A program made the translations under genes and the position numbers. Source: Chitinilyticum litopenaei DSM 21440 (GTDB lineage: Bacteria; Pseudomonadota; Gammaproteobacteria; Burkholderiales; Chitinibacteraceae). Taken from it: a stretch of DNA of 56,163 nt. Positions 8,121-16,569 of the stretch are shown one piece after another. The DNA lies in NCBI RefSeq assembly GCF_000428145.1, contig NZ_KE386630.1, positions 76,846 to 133,008 on the forward strand. Reading direction: 5' to 3'. Each line of letters opens with the position of its first letter. Within the stretch, counting starts at the first letter, position 1. The notes under the pieces were generated by a model that worked only from the letters and a program-made list of their open reading frames with translations, did no database searches and was not told where the DNA came from.

Positions 8121-8918
8121 GTGAGCGACAAAGCCATGAATAGCGGTGACTCGGCAGAGCTGGAAGCACTTTTCGACAGCATTCTCGCGTCGTCCAAACC
8201 TGAGGAAGTACCGGCCGCACCGGCTCCGGTCCAGCAGCCTGTCGAGCAGCCTGCTGCTGCTCCTGCAGCTGCCGCAGCACAACAGGAAGAAAGCCACGAA
8301 GCCGATCTTGCCGAGCCCGCCAAGTCGATGTTCTCGCACATTGGCCAGCTGACCAGGAAACTGCACGACACACTCAGGCAACTGGGGCTGGACAAATCAC
8401 TGGAGCAGGCCGCCTCGCAAATTCCGGACGCACGCGACCGCCTGTCCTATATCGCCACGATGACCGAACAGGCTGCCGAGCGCACGCTCAACGCCCTGGA
8501 TGTCGCCAAGCCGCTGCAGGACAAAATTGCTGGCGACGCCGAGAAGCTCGCGGCGCAATGGGACAAACTCTACGCCAACCAGCTCAATGTCGATGAATTC
8601 AAGCAGCTCGTCGAACAAACCCGACAATACCTGCAAGCCACGCCCCGGCATTCCGAGCAGATCAATGCCCAGATGCTGGAAATCATGATGGCTCAGGACT
8701 TCCAGGATTTGACTGGCCAGGTGATCAAGAAAGTGCTTGGCATGGCCAAGGACATGGAACAGCAGCTGCTCGACTTCCTGCTGATGTTCTCGCCGCAAGG
8801 CATCAAGCAGGAAGACAACTCCCTGCTCAACGGCCCTGTCGTCAAATCCGAAGGGCGCACCGACATCGTAACGAACCAACAGCAAGTTGACGATCTACTG
8901 GAAAGCCTTGGTTTTTAA
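8121..8918 (+). CDS. cheZ: CheY-P phosphatase CheZ
   Basis: A 265-residue protein that speeds dephosphorylation of CheY-P and so ends the motor signal. The catalytic motif QDFQDLTGQ is intact, with Asp196 and Gln200 corresponding to Asp143 and Gln147 of E. coli. The C-terminal helix QQVDDLLESLGF is the CheY-tethering peptide. Residues 28-60 form an Ala/Pro/Gln-rich low-complexity linker, which explains why it is about 50 residues longer than the enteric protein. The start is a GTG at 8121 after AGGAGA. It is immediately followed by cheA (24-bp gap). Confidence 0.95.
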   Translation: MSDKAMNSGDSAELEALFDSILASSKPEEVPAAPAPVQQPVEQPAAAPAAAAAQQEESHEADLAEPAKSMFSHIGQLTRKLHDTLRQLGLDKSLEQAASQIPDARDRLSYIATMTEQAAERTLNALDVAKPLQDKIAGDAEKLAAQWDKLYANQLNVDEFKQLVEQTRQYLQATPRHSEQINAQMLEIMMAQDFQDLTGQVIKKVLGMAKDMEQQLLDFLLMFSPQGIKQEDNSLLNGPVVKSEGRTDIVTNQQQVDDLLESLGF

Positions 8919-8942
8919 TAAAGGCGCCATAGGAGAACTGGA

Positions 8943-10877
8943 ATGAGTGACTTTGGCGGAATGGAAGACCTGCTGCAGGACTTTCTGACGGAATCGTCCG
9001 AGCTGTTATCGGAAGTCGACAACAAACTGGTCGAACTGGAAAAGCGCCCCGATGACCGGGCCCTGCTCAACGACATTTTCCGCGGCTTTCACACCATCAA
9101 GGGTGGCGCCGGTTTTTTGAATGTCGATCCGATGGTCAGCCTGTGTCATCGCACGGAAAACCTGTTCGACAAGCTGCGCAACGGCGAAATCACTCTTACC
9201 CCGGAAATCATGGATGCGATCCTCGCCGCAACCGGCGTCGTGCGCGACATGTTTGGCGCCCTGTCCCAGGGCCGCCAGCCGATCCCGGCAGATCCCGAAC
9301 TGCTGCATGCACTGGACAATGTCCTGGAAGGCAAGCCGGCCCTGTCCGATGCTCCGCTGGTTGAGCATGTCCATGCCCCGGCCGCGCCCGTCCAGGCAGC
9401 AGCGCCGGCCAGCAAGCCGGTACCCGCTCCCGGCACTCCGGACTGGGATCTGCTCTACAACAGCCTCTTGGGCAAAGAGCCCCCCGCGCCTGCACATACC
9501 CAGCCAGCCATCAGCCCCGAGCCCATTATTGAACACGCGCCGGTTCATATACCCCAGGTCGCCCCAGTCAGCGCACCGGTCATTGCCGATCCGATGCAAA
9601 CACTGAAACCGGCACCGGCCGCGCCACTGAACAAACCGGCGACATCCAGCCAGCAACTTGCGGCGCCGGAAACCACCATCCGGATTGATACCGTGCGTCT
9701 GGATCAGGTACTCAACCTGTCCGGTGAAATCGGTCTGACCAAAAACCGCCTGACCACGCTGCGTACCGACATCATGGCCGGCAAGATGGACGGCAGCACG
9801 CTCAAGGCGCTGGACGAGGCCATCGGCCAGCTTGACCTGCTGGTTGGCGATCTGCAGAACGCGGTCATGAAAACGCGCATGCAGCCAATCGGGCGCCTCT
9901 TCCAGAAATACCCCCGACTGGCGCGTGATCTGGCCCGCCAGCTTGGCAAGGACGTGGAGCTGGTCATCAGCGGTGAAGAAACCGAGCTGGACAAAACCAT
10001 GCTGGAGGATCTGAACGATCCCCTGGTCCACCTGGTGCGCAACGCCGTCGATCACGGCATCGAGACGGCGGAAGAACGCGCTGTTAGCGGCAAGCCCAGC
10101 AAGGCGGTGGTCGAACTGTCCGCCACCCAAGTGGGCGACCACATCCTGATCGAAATCACGGACGACGGCCGGGGCATGCGTCCGGACGTCATCCGCCGCA
10201 AAGCAATCGAGAAGGGCCTGATCGACATCGAGACGGCCAACAGCCTGGATGACAAGCAAAGCCTGCAGCTGATTTTCCTGCCCGGTTTTTCGACCAAGGA
10301 CCAGATCTCCAGCGTATCCGGTCGCGGTGTCGGCATGGATGTGGTGAAAACCAACATCCAGCGCCTCAACGGCCGCATCGACATCCAGTCGGTGGTCGGT
10401 GAAGGCTCGCGCTTCACCATTTCACTGCCGCTCACGCTGGCGATTCTGCCGGTGCTGGTGGTCAAGGTTTGCGATCAGCCCTTTGCCGTACCGCTGGCCA
10501 TGGTGCGCGAGATCATCACCATCCGCCAGGAGCAGGTACAGGAGGTTTCCGGACGCGCCACCATCGTGGTTCGCGACGAAATCCTGTCAGTGCGCTCGCT
10601 GGCGCACCTGATCGGCTGGCAGGAAACCCAGCTGCCGCAGTTTGGCGTACTGATGCAGTCGGCCGAGCATTCCTTCATCCTGGCGGTGGACAGCTTTATC
10701 GGCCGCGATGATGTGGTGATCAAGCCCCTGCAAAATATCCGTCCGCGCGGCATTGCCGGCGCCACGCTGTCTGGCGATGGCTCCATCGTCCTGGTGCTGG
10801 ACATGGAAGACCTGCTGGCATCCGCCCACGCGGACAATTCGGCAATCATGACTTCGCGGCTTGTTGAACAGTTTTGA
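8943..10877 (+). CDS. cheA: Chemotaxis histidine kinase CheA
   Basis: A 644-residue kinase of the receptor array. The order is Hpt/P1 with phospho-His50 in FRGFHTIKGGAG, a Pro/Ala-rich linker (about 135-235), dimerisation P3 (about 240-305), HATPase P4 with NDPLVHLVRNAVDHGI and SGRGVGMDVV, and CheW-like P5 to the C-terminus. No CheY-binding P2 domain can be recognised in the linker, so CheY may dock differently. It is the last gene of the cheV-cheV-cheY-cheZ-cheA operon. A GC-rich hairpin at 10883-10899 follows the stop. CheR, CheB and receptors are not in the window. Confidence 0.95.
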   Translation: MSDFGGMEDLLQDFLTESSELLSEVDNKLVELEKRPDDRALLNDIFRGFHTIKGGAGFLNVDPMVSLCHRTENLFDKLRNGEITLTPEIMDAILAATGVVRDMFGALSQGRQPIPADPELLHALDNVLEGKPALSDAPLVEHVHAPAAPVQAAAPASKPVPAPGTPDWDLLYNSLLGKEPPAPAHTQPAISPEPIIEHAPVHIPQVAPVSAPVIADPMQTLKPAPAAPLNKPATSSQQLAAPETTIRIDTVRLDQVLNLSGEIGLTKNRLTTLRTDIMAGKMDGSTLKALDEAIGQLDLLVGDLQNAVMKTRMQPIGRLFQKYPRLARDLARQLGKDVELVISGEETELDKTMLEDLNDPLVHLVRNAVDHGIETAEERAVSGKPSKAVVELSATQVGDHILIEITDDGRGMRPDVIRRKAIEKGLIDIETANSLDDKQSLQLIFLPGFSTKDQISSVSGRGVGMDVVKTNIQRLNGRIDIQSVVGEGSRFTISLPLTLAILPVLVVKVCDQPFAVPLAMVREIITIRQEQVQEVSGRATIVVRDEILSVRSLAHLIGWQETQLPQFGVLMQSAEHSFILAVDSFIGRDDVVIKPLQNIRPRGIAGATLSGDGSIVLVLDMEDLLASAHADNSAIMTSRLVEQF

Positions 10878-10882
10878 TATCG

Positions 10883-10899
10883 GGGCCGCTGCGCGGCCC
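10883..10899 (+). terminator. GC hairpin after cheA, possible weak terminator
   Basis: Arms GGGCCGC/GCGGCCC with a three-base loop lie five bases past the cheA stop. No T tract follows, so it may be an attenuator or mRNA-stabilising hairpin. A TATACT at 10916-10921 just beyond could start a separate transcript for the next gene. Confidence 0.4.
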
Positions 10900-10962
10900 G
10901 ATCAGAACAAGCTGATATACTGACTGCAAGACATGGCACTTTTGCCATGCGCCTGCAACGCA

Positions 10963-12192
10963 ATGGACACAAAAATGCAAGAACATGCATTCGTCGGGCG
11001 GCAGCCCATCCTCAATCGCCAGCAGCAGATCATCGGTTACGAACTGCTGTTCCGCCTCAACAAGGAATCCGTCTCTGCCGACTTCACCAGCGACATGCAG
11101 GCCGGTACGAATGTACTCGTCAACACCCTGTCGAACATGGGTACGGACTGGCTGGTAGGCAGCAAGCTGGCCTTCATCAACGTCGCCGAATCGATGCTGG
11201 AAAGCAATTTCCTGGAACTGCTGCAGCCCAATCGCGTCGTTCTGGAAGTGGTCGAATCCACCCAGCCAACACCTGAACTGTTGGAGCGCCTGAAAGAACT
11301 ACGCACGCAAGGTTTTGGCATCGCGCTGGATGATTTCGTCCTGACGCCGCAAACCGTTCCCTTCATGGAGCATGCCAATTACATCAAGCTGGATATCCAG
11401 CAGCTGGGCATGCCGCAGATTCCGGGGCTGTCGAAGGAACTGCGCCGCTACCCGGCCTTGCAGGTCGCCGAAAAGGTCGAAACCAAGGATGAATTCAAGC
11501 AATGCCTGGACATCGGTTTCGACTGTTTCCAGGGCTATTATTTTGCCCATCCGGAAACCCTGTCGGCCAAGGTAATCAATCCCGGCTACGCCAACATCCT
11601 CAACCTGCTGAACATGTTGCGCAATAACGCCGAGATCCGCGATATCGAAAATGCGCTCAAGCGCGATGTAGCGCTGTCATTCAAGTTGCTGCGCTACATC
11701 AACTCGGCCGGTTTCGGGCTTTCCTGCGAGATCCAGTCTTTCCGCCACGCCGTCACCATTCTGGGTTATCAGAAGCTCTACCGCTGGCTGACACTGCTGC
11801 TGGTCACCGCCGGCGCGGAAACCGGCACCCCGCCGGCCCTGCTGAAAACGGCCGTGACACGCGGGCGCCTGGTCGAACTGCTGGGCGGGCATTTCCTGGA
11901 TGGCCAGGAACGGGACAACCTGTTCATCGTCGGCATGTTCTCGCTGCTGGATGTCCTGCTCGACATGCCAATGGACCAGATTCTCGAAACGCTGATCCTG
12001 CCGGAAAACGTCTGTGATGCGCTGCTTCACCGCTCCGGCATCTACGGCCCCTTCCTGGAGCTCACCGAAGCCTGTGAAGATCCGGAAATGATCGAAGTGC
12101 CGCGTCTGTGCGAGCAGCTGCAGATTTCCCCGGAAATGCTCAACAAGGCACATGTGCAGTCGCTAACCTGGGTGGAAGAACTGGGGGTATAA
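10963..12192 (+). CDS. EAL-HDOD signalling protein (YuxH-like)
   Basis: A 409-residue cytoplasmic protein: an N-terminal EAL-type domain (FVGRQPILNRQQ, GYELLFR, ALDDFVLTP, IKLDI, AEKVET) and a C-terminal HDOD domain (from about 205). The catalytic EAL signature reads YELLFR, and other metal ligands seem altered, so it is probably a c-di-GMP receptor or inactive relative rather than an active phosphodiesterase. HDOD domains are helical, non-catalytic relatives of HD hydrolases found in signalling proteins. I take the ATG at 10963; ATGs at 10933 and 10978 are alternatives and no clear ribosome-binding site separates them. It lies downstream of cheA but may have its own promoter (TATACT at 10916). 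Confidence 0.85.
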   Translation: MDTKMQEHAFVGRQPILNRQQQIIGYELLFRLNKESVSADFTSDMQAGTNVLVNTLSNMGTDWLVGSKLAFINVAESMLESNFLELLQPNRVVLEVVESTQPTPELLERLKELRTQGFGIALDDFVLTPQTVPFMEHANYIKLDIQQLGMPQIPGLSKELRRYPALQVAEKVETKDEFKQCLDIGFDCFQGYYFAHPETLSAKVINPGYANILNLLNMLRNNAEIRDIENALKRDVALSFKLLRYINSAGFGLSCEIQSFRHAVTILGYQKLYRWLTLLLVTAGAETGTPPALLKTAVTRGRLVELLGGHFLDGQERDNLFIVGMFSLLDVLLDMPMDQILETLILPENVCDALLHRSGIYGPFLELTEACEDPEMIEVPRLCEQLQISPEMLNKAHVQSLTWVEELGV

Positions 12193-12221
12193 ACCACCAG
12201 CCCTTACTGAAAAATACCCAC

Positions 12222-12249
12222 AAAGCCGTACCCGTCAGGGTACGGCTTT
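12222..12249. terminator. Shared hairpin between convergent genes
   Basis: Perfect 12-bp arms AAAGCCGTACCC/GGGTACGGCTTT enclose a four-base loop between the EAL-HDOD gene and the minus-strand solute-binding protein. The hairpin overlaps the stop codon of the latter. No long T tract follows on either strand. Confidence 0.65.
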
Positions 12250-12969
12250 CCATTTCCGCATGATGGCCTGCTGCTGGCCACTGCGCTGTACCACCTCAAG
12301 ACCGTGATCGAGTGCCGTGGAATAATCCTCGGCCTGCAAGCCATCCTTGTAAAAGGCCACAAACAGCGGCAATTCATCAATCACGCCCCAATCGCGGATG
12401 GCCTTGCGCTGGGCGGGCGGCAATGCCGCCAGCATGGTGGCCAGCGTGCCTTCCGAGAGCAGCATGAAGTCGATCTTGCCCTGGGCCAGCTGGCGGAAAT
12501 TGCCCAGCTCGCTCGAGGATTCGACGCGCACCAGCCCCGGCTGGCTCAACATAGCATCCGGGTATTCATACCCCGTCGTCATGCCCACCTTGCGGCCGCG
12601 CATCGCGGCATACGATGGCGCCTCGGGCGGCAGACCAGCATGGCCAACCAGATGCAGCTTCATGATCAGAATGGGGCGCGTCGACCAGACGAACTGCGGC
12701 ACACGCTCACTATTGCGCGCCACATCCAGCAAGCCGTCGTATTCCCCCTGCAGCGTCAGTTTCAGACAACGGTTGTAGGAGCCGCTTTCAAAGCGCGGGG
12801 TAATGCCGGATTGGGCGTAAGCGGCCGCCACCAGCTCCACCATGGCGCCGGCAGGCCGCCCCTTCTCGACCATGGCAAACGGCGGCCAGGCATCTTCGAC
12901 GCAGATTTTCGGAGAGTCAGCACTGGCGACCGTGATGATCGCCAGACTCAACAAGGGCAAGATGCGCAT
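12235..12969 (-). CDS. Periplasmic solute-binding protein, SBP_bac_3 type
   Basis: A 244-residue secreted protein. The ATG at 12969 begins a clear signal peptide (MRILPLLSLAIITVASA) followed by the mature start DSPKICVEDAWPPFA; longer in-frame starts add non-homologous residues. The fold is the type II periplasmic binding domain seen with polar amino-acid ABC transporters and in sensor domains. No ABC permease or ATPase is adjacent, so it is an orphan that may feed a remote transporter or act in sensing. It is convergent with the EAL-HDOD gene and follows tgt on the same strand after a 76-bp gap. Ligand unknown. Confidence 0.75.
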   Translation of the reverse strand: MRILPLLSLAIITVASADSPKICVEDAWPPFAMVEKGRPAGAMVELVAAAYAQSGITPRFESGSYNRCLKLTLQGEYDGLLDVARNSERVPQFVWSTRPILIMKLHLVGHAGLPPEAPSYAAMRGRKVGMTTGYEYPDAMLSQPGLVRVESSSELGNFRQLAQGKIDFMLLSEGTLATMLAALPPAQRKAIRDWGVIDELPLFVAFYKDGLQAEDYSTALDHGLEVVQRSGQQQAIMRKWKAVP

Positions 12970-13045
12970 GGTTGCAGCCGGAAGCAGAGAAACATTCCAG
13001 CATAGACGCTGGCGATGCACTCATGACATTTCGGTGACGACCGAA

Positions 13046-14164
13046 TCAGGCAATGCCGCGTGCGCGCTCCGCGTGAAAACGCGCGACAAAGGCCGGGAAG
13101 GCATCCTGCTCGATCGCCGCGCGCATTTCCGCCATCAGCACCTGGTAGTAGCGCAGATTGTGGATGGTGTTGAGCTGCGCACCAAGAATCTCGCCACTGC
13201 GGAACAGGTGATGCAGGTAGGCGCGGCTGAAGTTGCGGCAGGTGTAGCAATCGCAGGACTCATCGAGCGGGCGCTTGTCCTGGCGATGAAAGGCATTCTT
13301 GATCTTGATGTCGCCATAGCGCGTGAACAGCATGCCGTTGCGCGCGTTGCGCGTCGGCATCACGCAGTCGAACATGTCGATGCCTTGCGAAACCCCGTAG
13401 ACCAGATCTTCCGGCGTGCCCACGCCCATCAGGTAACGCGGCTTGTGCACCGGCAGCTTCGGCGCGGTATGCGCCAGAATGCGCGCCATGTCCTCCTTCG
13501 GCTCGCCGACGCTCAGGCCGCCAATCGCCATGCCGTGAAAGCCGATGTCATCGAGCCCGGCCAGCGATTCGTCGCGCAGGTCTTCATGCATGCCGCCCTG
13601 CACGATGCCGAACAGCGCATTGGGATTTTCCAGACGGTCGAACTCATCGCGCGAGCGGCGCGCCCAGCGCAGCGAGAGGCGCATCGAGTCAGCCGCCTGC
13701 TTGTGGTCGGCCGGATATGGCGTGCACTCATCGAAAATCATCACAATGTCGGAATTGAGGACCTTCTGGATGCGCATCGATTCTTCCGGCGTCAGCATCA
13801 GCTTGTCGCCATTGACCGGGCTCTGGAAACGCACGCCTTCCTCGGTGATCTTGCGCATGTCGCCCAGGCTGAAGACCTGGAAGCCGCCCGAATCGGTGAG
13901 GATGGGCTTGTCCCAGCCCATGAAGTCGTGCAGACCGCCGAACTGGCTGACCACTTCAAGACCAGGGCGCAGCCACAGGTGGAAGGTATTGCCAAGACAG
14001 ATCTGCGCCTCGATTTCCTTGAGGTCGCGCGGCGTCATTGCCTTGACCGTGCCATAGGTGCCGACCGGCATGAACACCGGCGTTTCGACGACGCCGTGGT
14101 TCAGCGTCATGCTGCCGCGGCGCGCGCCGCCGCTGGTGGTTTTCAGTTCAAACTTGAGGCTCAT
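13046..14164 (-). CDS. tgt: tRNA-guanine transglycosylase
   Basis: A 372-residue enzyme that swaps guanine-34 for preQ1 in GUN-anticodon tRNAs, the entry step of queuosine formation on tRNA. Family blocks are intact: TPVFMPVGTYGTVKAM, ILTDSGGFQVFSLG (substrate Asp), GGLSVGEPKEDM, YLMGVGTPEDLV with the nucleophile region MFDCVMPTRNARNG, and the zinc site CDCYTC with the distal His in NTIHNLRYY. The ATG at 14164 fits the family start MSLKFEL. It lies downstream of queA on the same strand, the next enzyme of the pathway, separated by 99 bp that contain one of the window's palindromic repeats. Confidence 0.97.
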   Translation of the reverse strand: MSLKFELKTTSGGARRGSMTLNHGVVETPVFMPVGTYGTVKAMTPRDLKEIEAQICLGNTFHLWLRPGLEVVSQFGGLHDFMGWDKPILTDSGGFQVFSLGDMRKITEEGVRFQSPVNGDKLMLTPEESMRIQKVLNSDIVMIFDECTPYPADHKQAADSMRLSLRWARRSRDEFDRLENPNALFGIVQGGMHEDLRDESLAGLDDIGFHGMAIGGLSVGEPKEDMARILAHTAPKLPVHKPRYLMGVGTPEDLVYGVSQGIDMFDCVMPTRNARNGMLFTRYGDIKIKNAFHRQDKRPLDESCDCYTCRNFSRAYLHHLFRSGEILGAQLNTIHNLRYYQVLMAEMRAAIEQDAFPAFVARFHAERARGIA

Positions 14165-14211
14165 GAATGTCCCGCAATCCGGATAAACAGTCCGGCGCAA
14201 TATGGATAAAA

Positions 14212-14260
14212 GGGTATTTGCCCACAGCCCTTTACAAGAAAAGGCAGCAGAGCAATACCC
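14212..14260. repeat. GGGTAT-ended palindromic element, copy A (tgt-queA gap)
   Basis: An imperfect inverted repeat: left arm GGGTATTTGCCCACAGCCC, right arm AAAAGGCAGCAGAGCAATACCC, short A-rich loop. It belongs to a dispersed intergenic family with further copies at 24058, 28913 and 43650, diverged copies at 39738 and 49146, and a half copy at 18191. Here it splits the queA-tgt transcript and could be a processing or attenuation hairpin. Confidence 0.6.
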
Positions 14261-14263
14261 TGG

Positions 14264-15304
14264 TCAGGCTTGCTTTTCCAGCAGCATGGCATCGCCGTAG
14301 CTGAAAAAGCGGTATTCGTTCTGCACGGCATGCGCATAGGCCGCGCGCATCGTTTCCAGCCCGGCGAACGCGGCAACCAGCATCAGCAACGTGGAGCGCG
14401 GCAGATGGAAATTGGTGATCAGGCGATCGACCACCCGGAACTGATACCCCGGCGTGATGAAAATATCCGTATCCCCTTCCGGCTCGGCCAGAAAACCGTG
14501 CTGTGATGCGGCCTCCAGCGCGCGCAGGCTGGTCGTGCCCACGGCGACGATACGCCCGCCCGCCGCCTTCGCCGCCTTGAGCCGTTCGACCACGTCCGGC
14601 GCGATGCGGTAACGCTCGCTATGCATGGTGTGCTCGGCAATGTTTTCGACCTGCACGGGCTTGAACGTCCCCGCGCCGACGTGCAGCGTCAGGAATTCGG
14701 TTGCCACGCCACGCGCGCGCAACTCCGCCAGCAGCGCATCGGTAAAGTGCAGCCCGGCGGTCGGCGCGGCAACCGCGCCGGGGTCACGGGCATAGACGGT
14801 CTGGTAACGCTTGGCGTCTTCATCATCCGGTGTATGGGTAATATAAGGCGGCAGGGGCAGCGTTCCCGATACTTCCAGCATGTCGAGCACCGTGTGCACA
14901 CCATGCGGCGCCGCGGAAAAATCAAACTCCAGCAGGAACATTTCCTGCTGCCGCTCGACCATCCGGGCGGTAAAACCGCCCTGAAAATGCAGGATGGCGC
15001 CGGGCTTGGGCGACTTGCTGGCGCGAACCATGGCCAGCGCGCGATTTTCACCAAGCACGCGCTCGACCAGCGCCTCGATCTTGCCGCCGCTGGCCTTTTC
15101 GCCAAACAGCCGGGCCTTGATCACGCGCGTATCATTGAAGACCAGCACATCGCCAGCCCGCAGCAGATCGGGCAATTGTGCAAAGCGCAGGTCGGCCAAC
15201 TCGGCGGCATCAACGTGCAGCAGGCGGCTGGCGCCGCGCTCGGCGGGCGGGAACTGGGCAATGAGCGCCTCGGGCAGCTCATAATCAAAATCGGCGATGT
15301 GCAT
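14264..15304 (-). CDS. queA: S-adenosylmethionine:tRNA ribosyltransferase-isomerase
   Basis: A 346-residue enzyme that transfers the ribosyl group of S-adenosylmethionine to preQ1-tRNA to form epoxyqueuosine. Family blocks are visible: the start MHIADFDYELPEALIAQFP, FNDTRVIKARLFG, YQTVYAR, PTAGLHFTD, HVGAGTFKPV and NFHLPRSTLLMLVAAF. The ATG at 15304 matches the E. coli N-terminus; a second ATG directly before it (15307) would add one residue. It is followed by tgt, so the two act in sequence. The region upstream to the divergent aroQ is about 200 bp. Confidence 0.96.
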   Translation of the reverse strand: MHIADFDYELPEALIAQFPPAERGASRLLHVDAAELADLRFAQLPDLLRAGDVLVFNDTRVIKARLFGEKASGGKIEALVERVLGENRALAMVRASKSPKPGAILHFQGGFTARMVERQQEMFLLEFDFSAAPHGVHTVLDMLEVSGTLPLPPYITHTPDDEDAKRYQTVYARDPGAVAAPTAGLHFTDALLAELRARGVATEFLTLHVGAGTFKPVQVENIAEHTMHSERYRIAPDVVERLKAAKAAGGRIVAVGTTSLRALEAASQHGFLAEPEGDTDIFITPGYQFRVVDRLITNFHLPRSTLLMLVAAFAGLETMRAAYAHAVQNEYRFFSYGDAMLLEKQA

Positions 15305-15504
15305 CATGTGAAAACAGCTGGTAATAAAACTACGCAATGATACCATCTGTTACGGCCAGAACCCGCAGCCACATTAGCCCCGGCTACTACACAGCAGATG
15401 GGCGGCCCGGCCAATTGCAGGAAAATGCCGGCTTTTTCTGGACAAGTTCGGCCATCCTGCGGCAAACTCCCGCCGTTATAAGAAGATGACGAAGGGACGT
15501 TCAC

Positions 15505-15960
15505 ATGCCTGACCAGCAGTCCATCCTGGTATTGCATGGCCCGAACCTCAACCTGCTCGGCGTGCGCGAACCGCAACACTATGGCGCCGACACACTGGCG
15601 AGCATCAACGAGCGCCTGGTCGCACTGGGTCAGGCCCACGGCATCCGGGTCGAGTGTTTTCAATCGAACCGCGAATACGAGCTGATCGAACGCGTGCACG
15701 CCACGCTCACCGATGGCACCGCCTGGATCGTCATCAACCCGGCAGCATTCACCCACACCAGCGTTGCCCTGCGCGACGCCATTGCCGGGGTCAAGAAACC
15801 GTTCGTGGAAGTTCATCTCTCCAATGTGCATGCCCGCGAGGCATTCCGGCACCATTCCTATTTTTCGGATCTGGCAGCCGGAGTGATTTGCGGCCTGGGC
15901 GCCCGTGGCTACGAATTCGCCCTGCAGCATGCACTGGCTCAATTACAGACCGCTTCCTGA
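15505..15960 (+). CDS. aroQ: 3-dehydroquinate dehydratase, type II
   Basis: A 151-residue cytoplasmic shikimate-pathway enzyme, normally a dodecamer. Motifs include LHGPNLNLLGVREPQHYG (catalytic Tyr), INPAAFTHTSVALRDA, EVHLSNVHAREAFRHHSYF and the C-terminal GLGARGYEFAL. One oddity is FQSNREYELI, where the family usually has FQSNxEGEL; the Gly to Tyr change is near the active-site lid. The start at 15505 is preceded by AAGGGA. It is followed after 51 bp by accB, an arrangement common in Proteobacteria. Confidence 0.95.
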   Translation: MPDQQSILVLHGPNLNLLGVREPQHYGADTLASINERLVALGQAHGIRVECFQSNREYELIERVHATLTDGTAWIVINPAAFTHTSVALRDAIAGVKKPFVEVHLSNVHAREAFRHHSYFSDLAAGVICGLGARGYEFALQHALAQLQTAS

Positions 15961-16011
15961 CGAGAAGCGGCGTTCGAACTTTCTCACATTCAGTAGAGAT
16001 AAGGGGTATTC

Positions 16012-16470
16012 ATGGATCTGCGTAAACTGAAGAAACTGATCGACCTGGTCGAGGAATCCGGCATTGCCGAACTGGAAGTGACCGAGGGCGAAGAAAAGGT
16101 ACGCATCACGCGCGTCAACCAGAATGTGGCCGCTTACGCCCAACCCATGCATTATCAGCTCCCGCCCGCCGCACCGGCTGCGGTTGCCCCCGCAGCCGCC
16201 GAAGCGCCCGCGGCAGCCGGCAACGGCCTGCCGGCCGGTCATGTGGTCAAGTCCCCGATGGTGGGCTCCTTCTACCGCGCCTCGGGCCCGGACAGCAAAC
16301 CCTTTGTCGAAGTCGGCCAGACCGTCAACGTCGGCGACACCCTGTGCATCATCGAAGCCATGAAGCTGATGAACGAGATCGAAGCCGACGCTGCCGGCAC
16401 GATCAAGGCCATCCTGATCAATAACGGCGAGCCGGTCGAATACGGCGAGCCGCTGTTTGTTATTGGGTGA
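16012..16470 (+). CDS. accB: Biotin carboxyl carrier protein of acetyl-CoA carboxylase
   Basis: A 152-residue subunit of acetyl-CoA carboxylase for fatty-acid synthesis. The N-terminus (MDLRKLKKLIDLVEES) binds biotin carboxylase. An Ala/Pro-rich linker spans about 42-75, and the C-terminal biotinyl domain carries the biotin lysine in CIIEAMKLMNEIEAD. The start is the ATG at 16012; AGATAAGG lies upstream. Its last codons are unusual at DNA level: the stop codon overlaps the left arm of a 29-bp inverted repeat that fills the gap to accC. Confidence 0.97.
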   Translation: MDLRKLKKLIDLVEESGIAELEVTEGEEKVRITRVNQNVAAYAQPMHYQLPPAAPAAVAPAAAEAPAAAGNGLPAGHVVKSPMVGSFYRASGPDSKPFVEVGQTVNVGDTLCIIEAMKLMNEIEADAAGTIKAILINNGEPVEYGEPLFVIG

Positions 16471-16558
16471 GGAGTGAGGGGCTAGGAGTGAGGTGCAAAA
16501 CCCGCTCCTTGCCAGCCGCGACATCGGCACACCTCACACCTGACGCCTCACACCTCAC
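16467..16558. repeat. 29-bp imperfect inverted repeat between accB and accC
   Basis: The left arm 16467-16495 (GTGAGGAGTGAGG... AGTGAGGTG) and right arm 16530-16558 (CACCTCACACC... CACCTCAC) pair at 24 of 29 positions around a 34-base loop. Each arm is itself built from repeated GTGAGG units. The left arm starts inside the accB stop codon and the right arm ends 11 bases before the accC start. It could set the AccB:AccC expression ratio, or be a mobile repeat. Confidence 0.75.
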
Positions 16559-16569
16559 AGGCAGAAACT

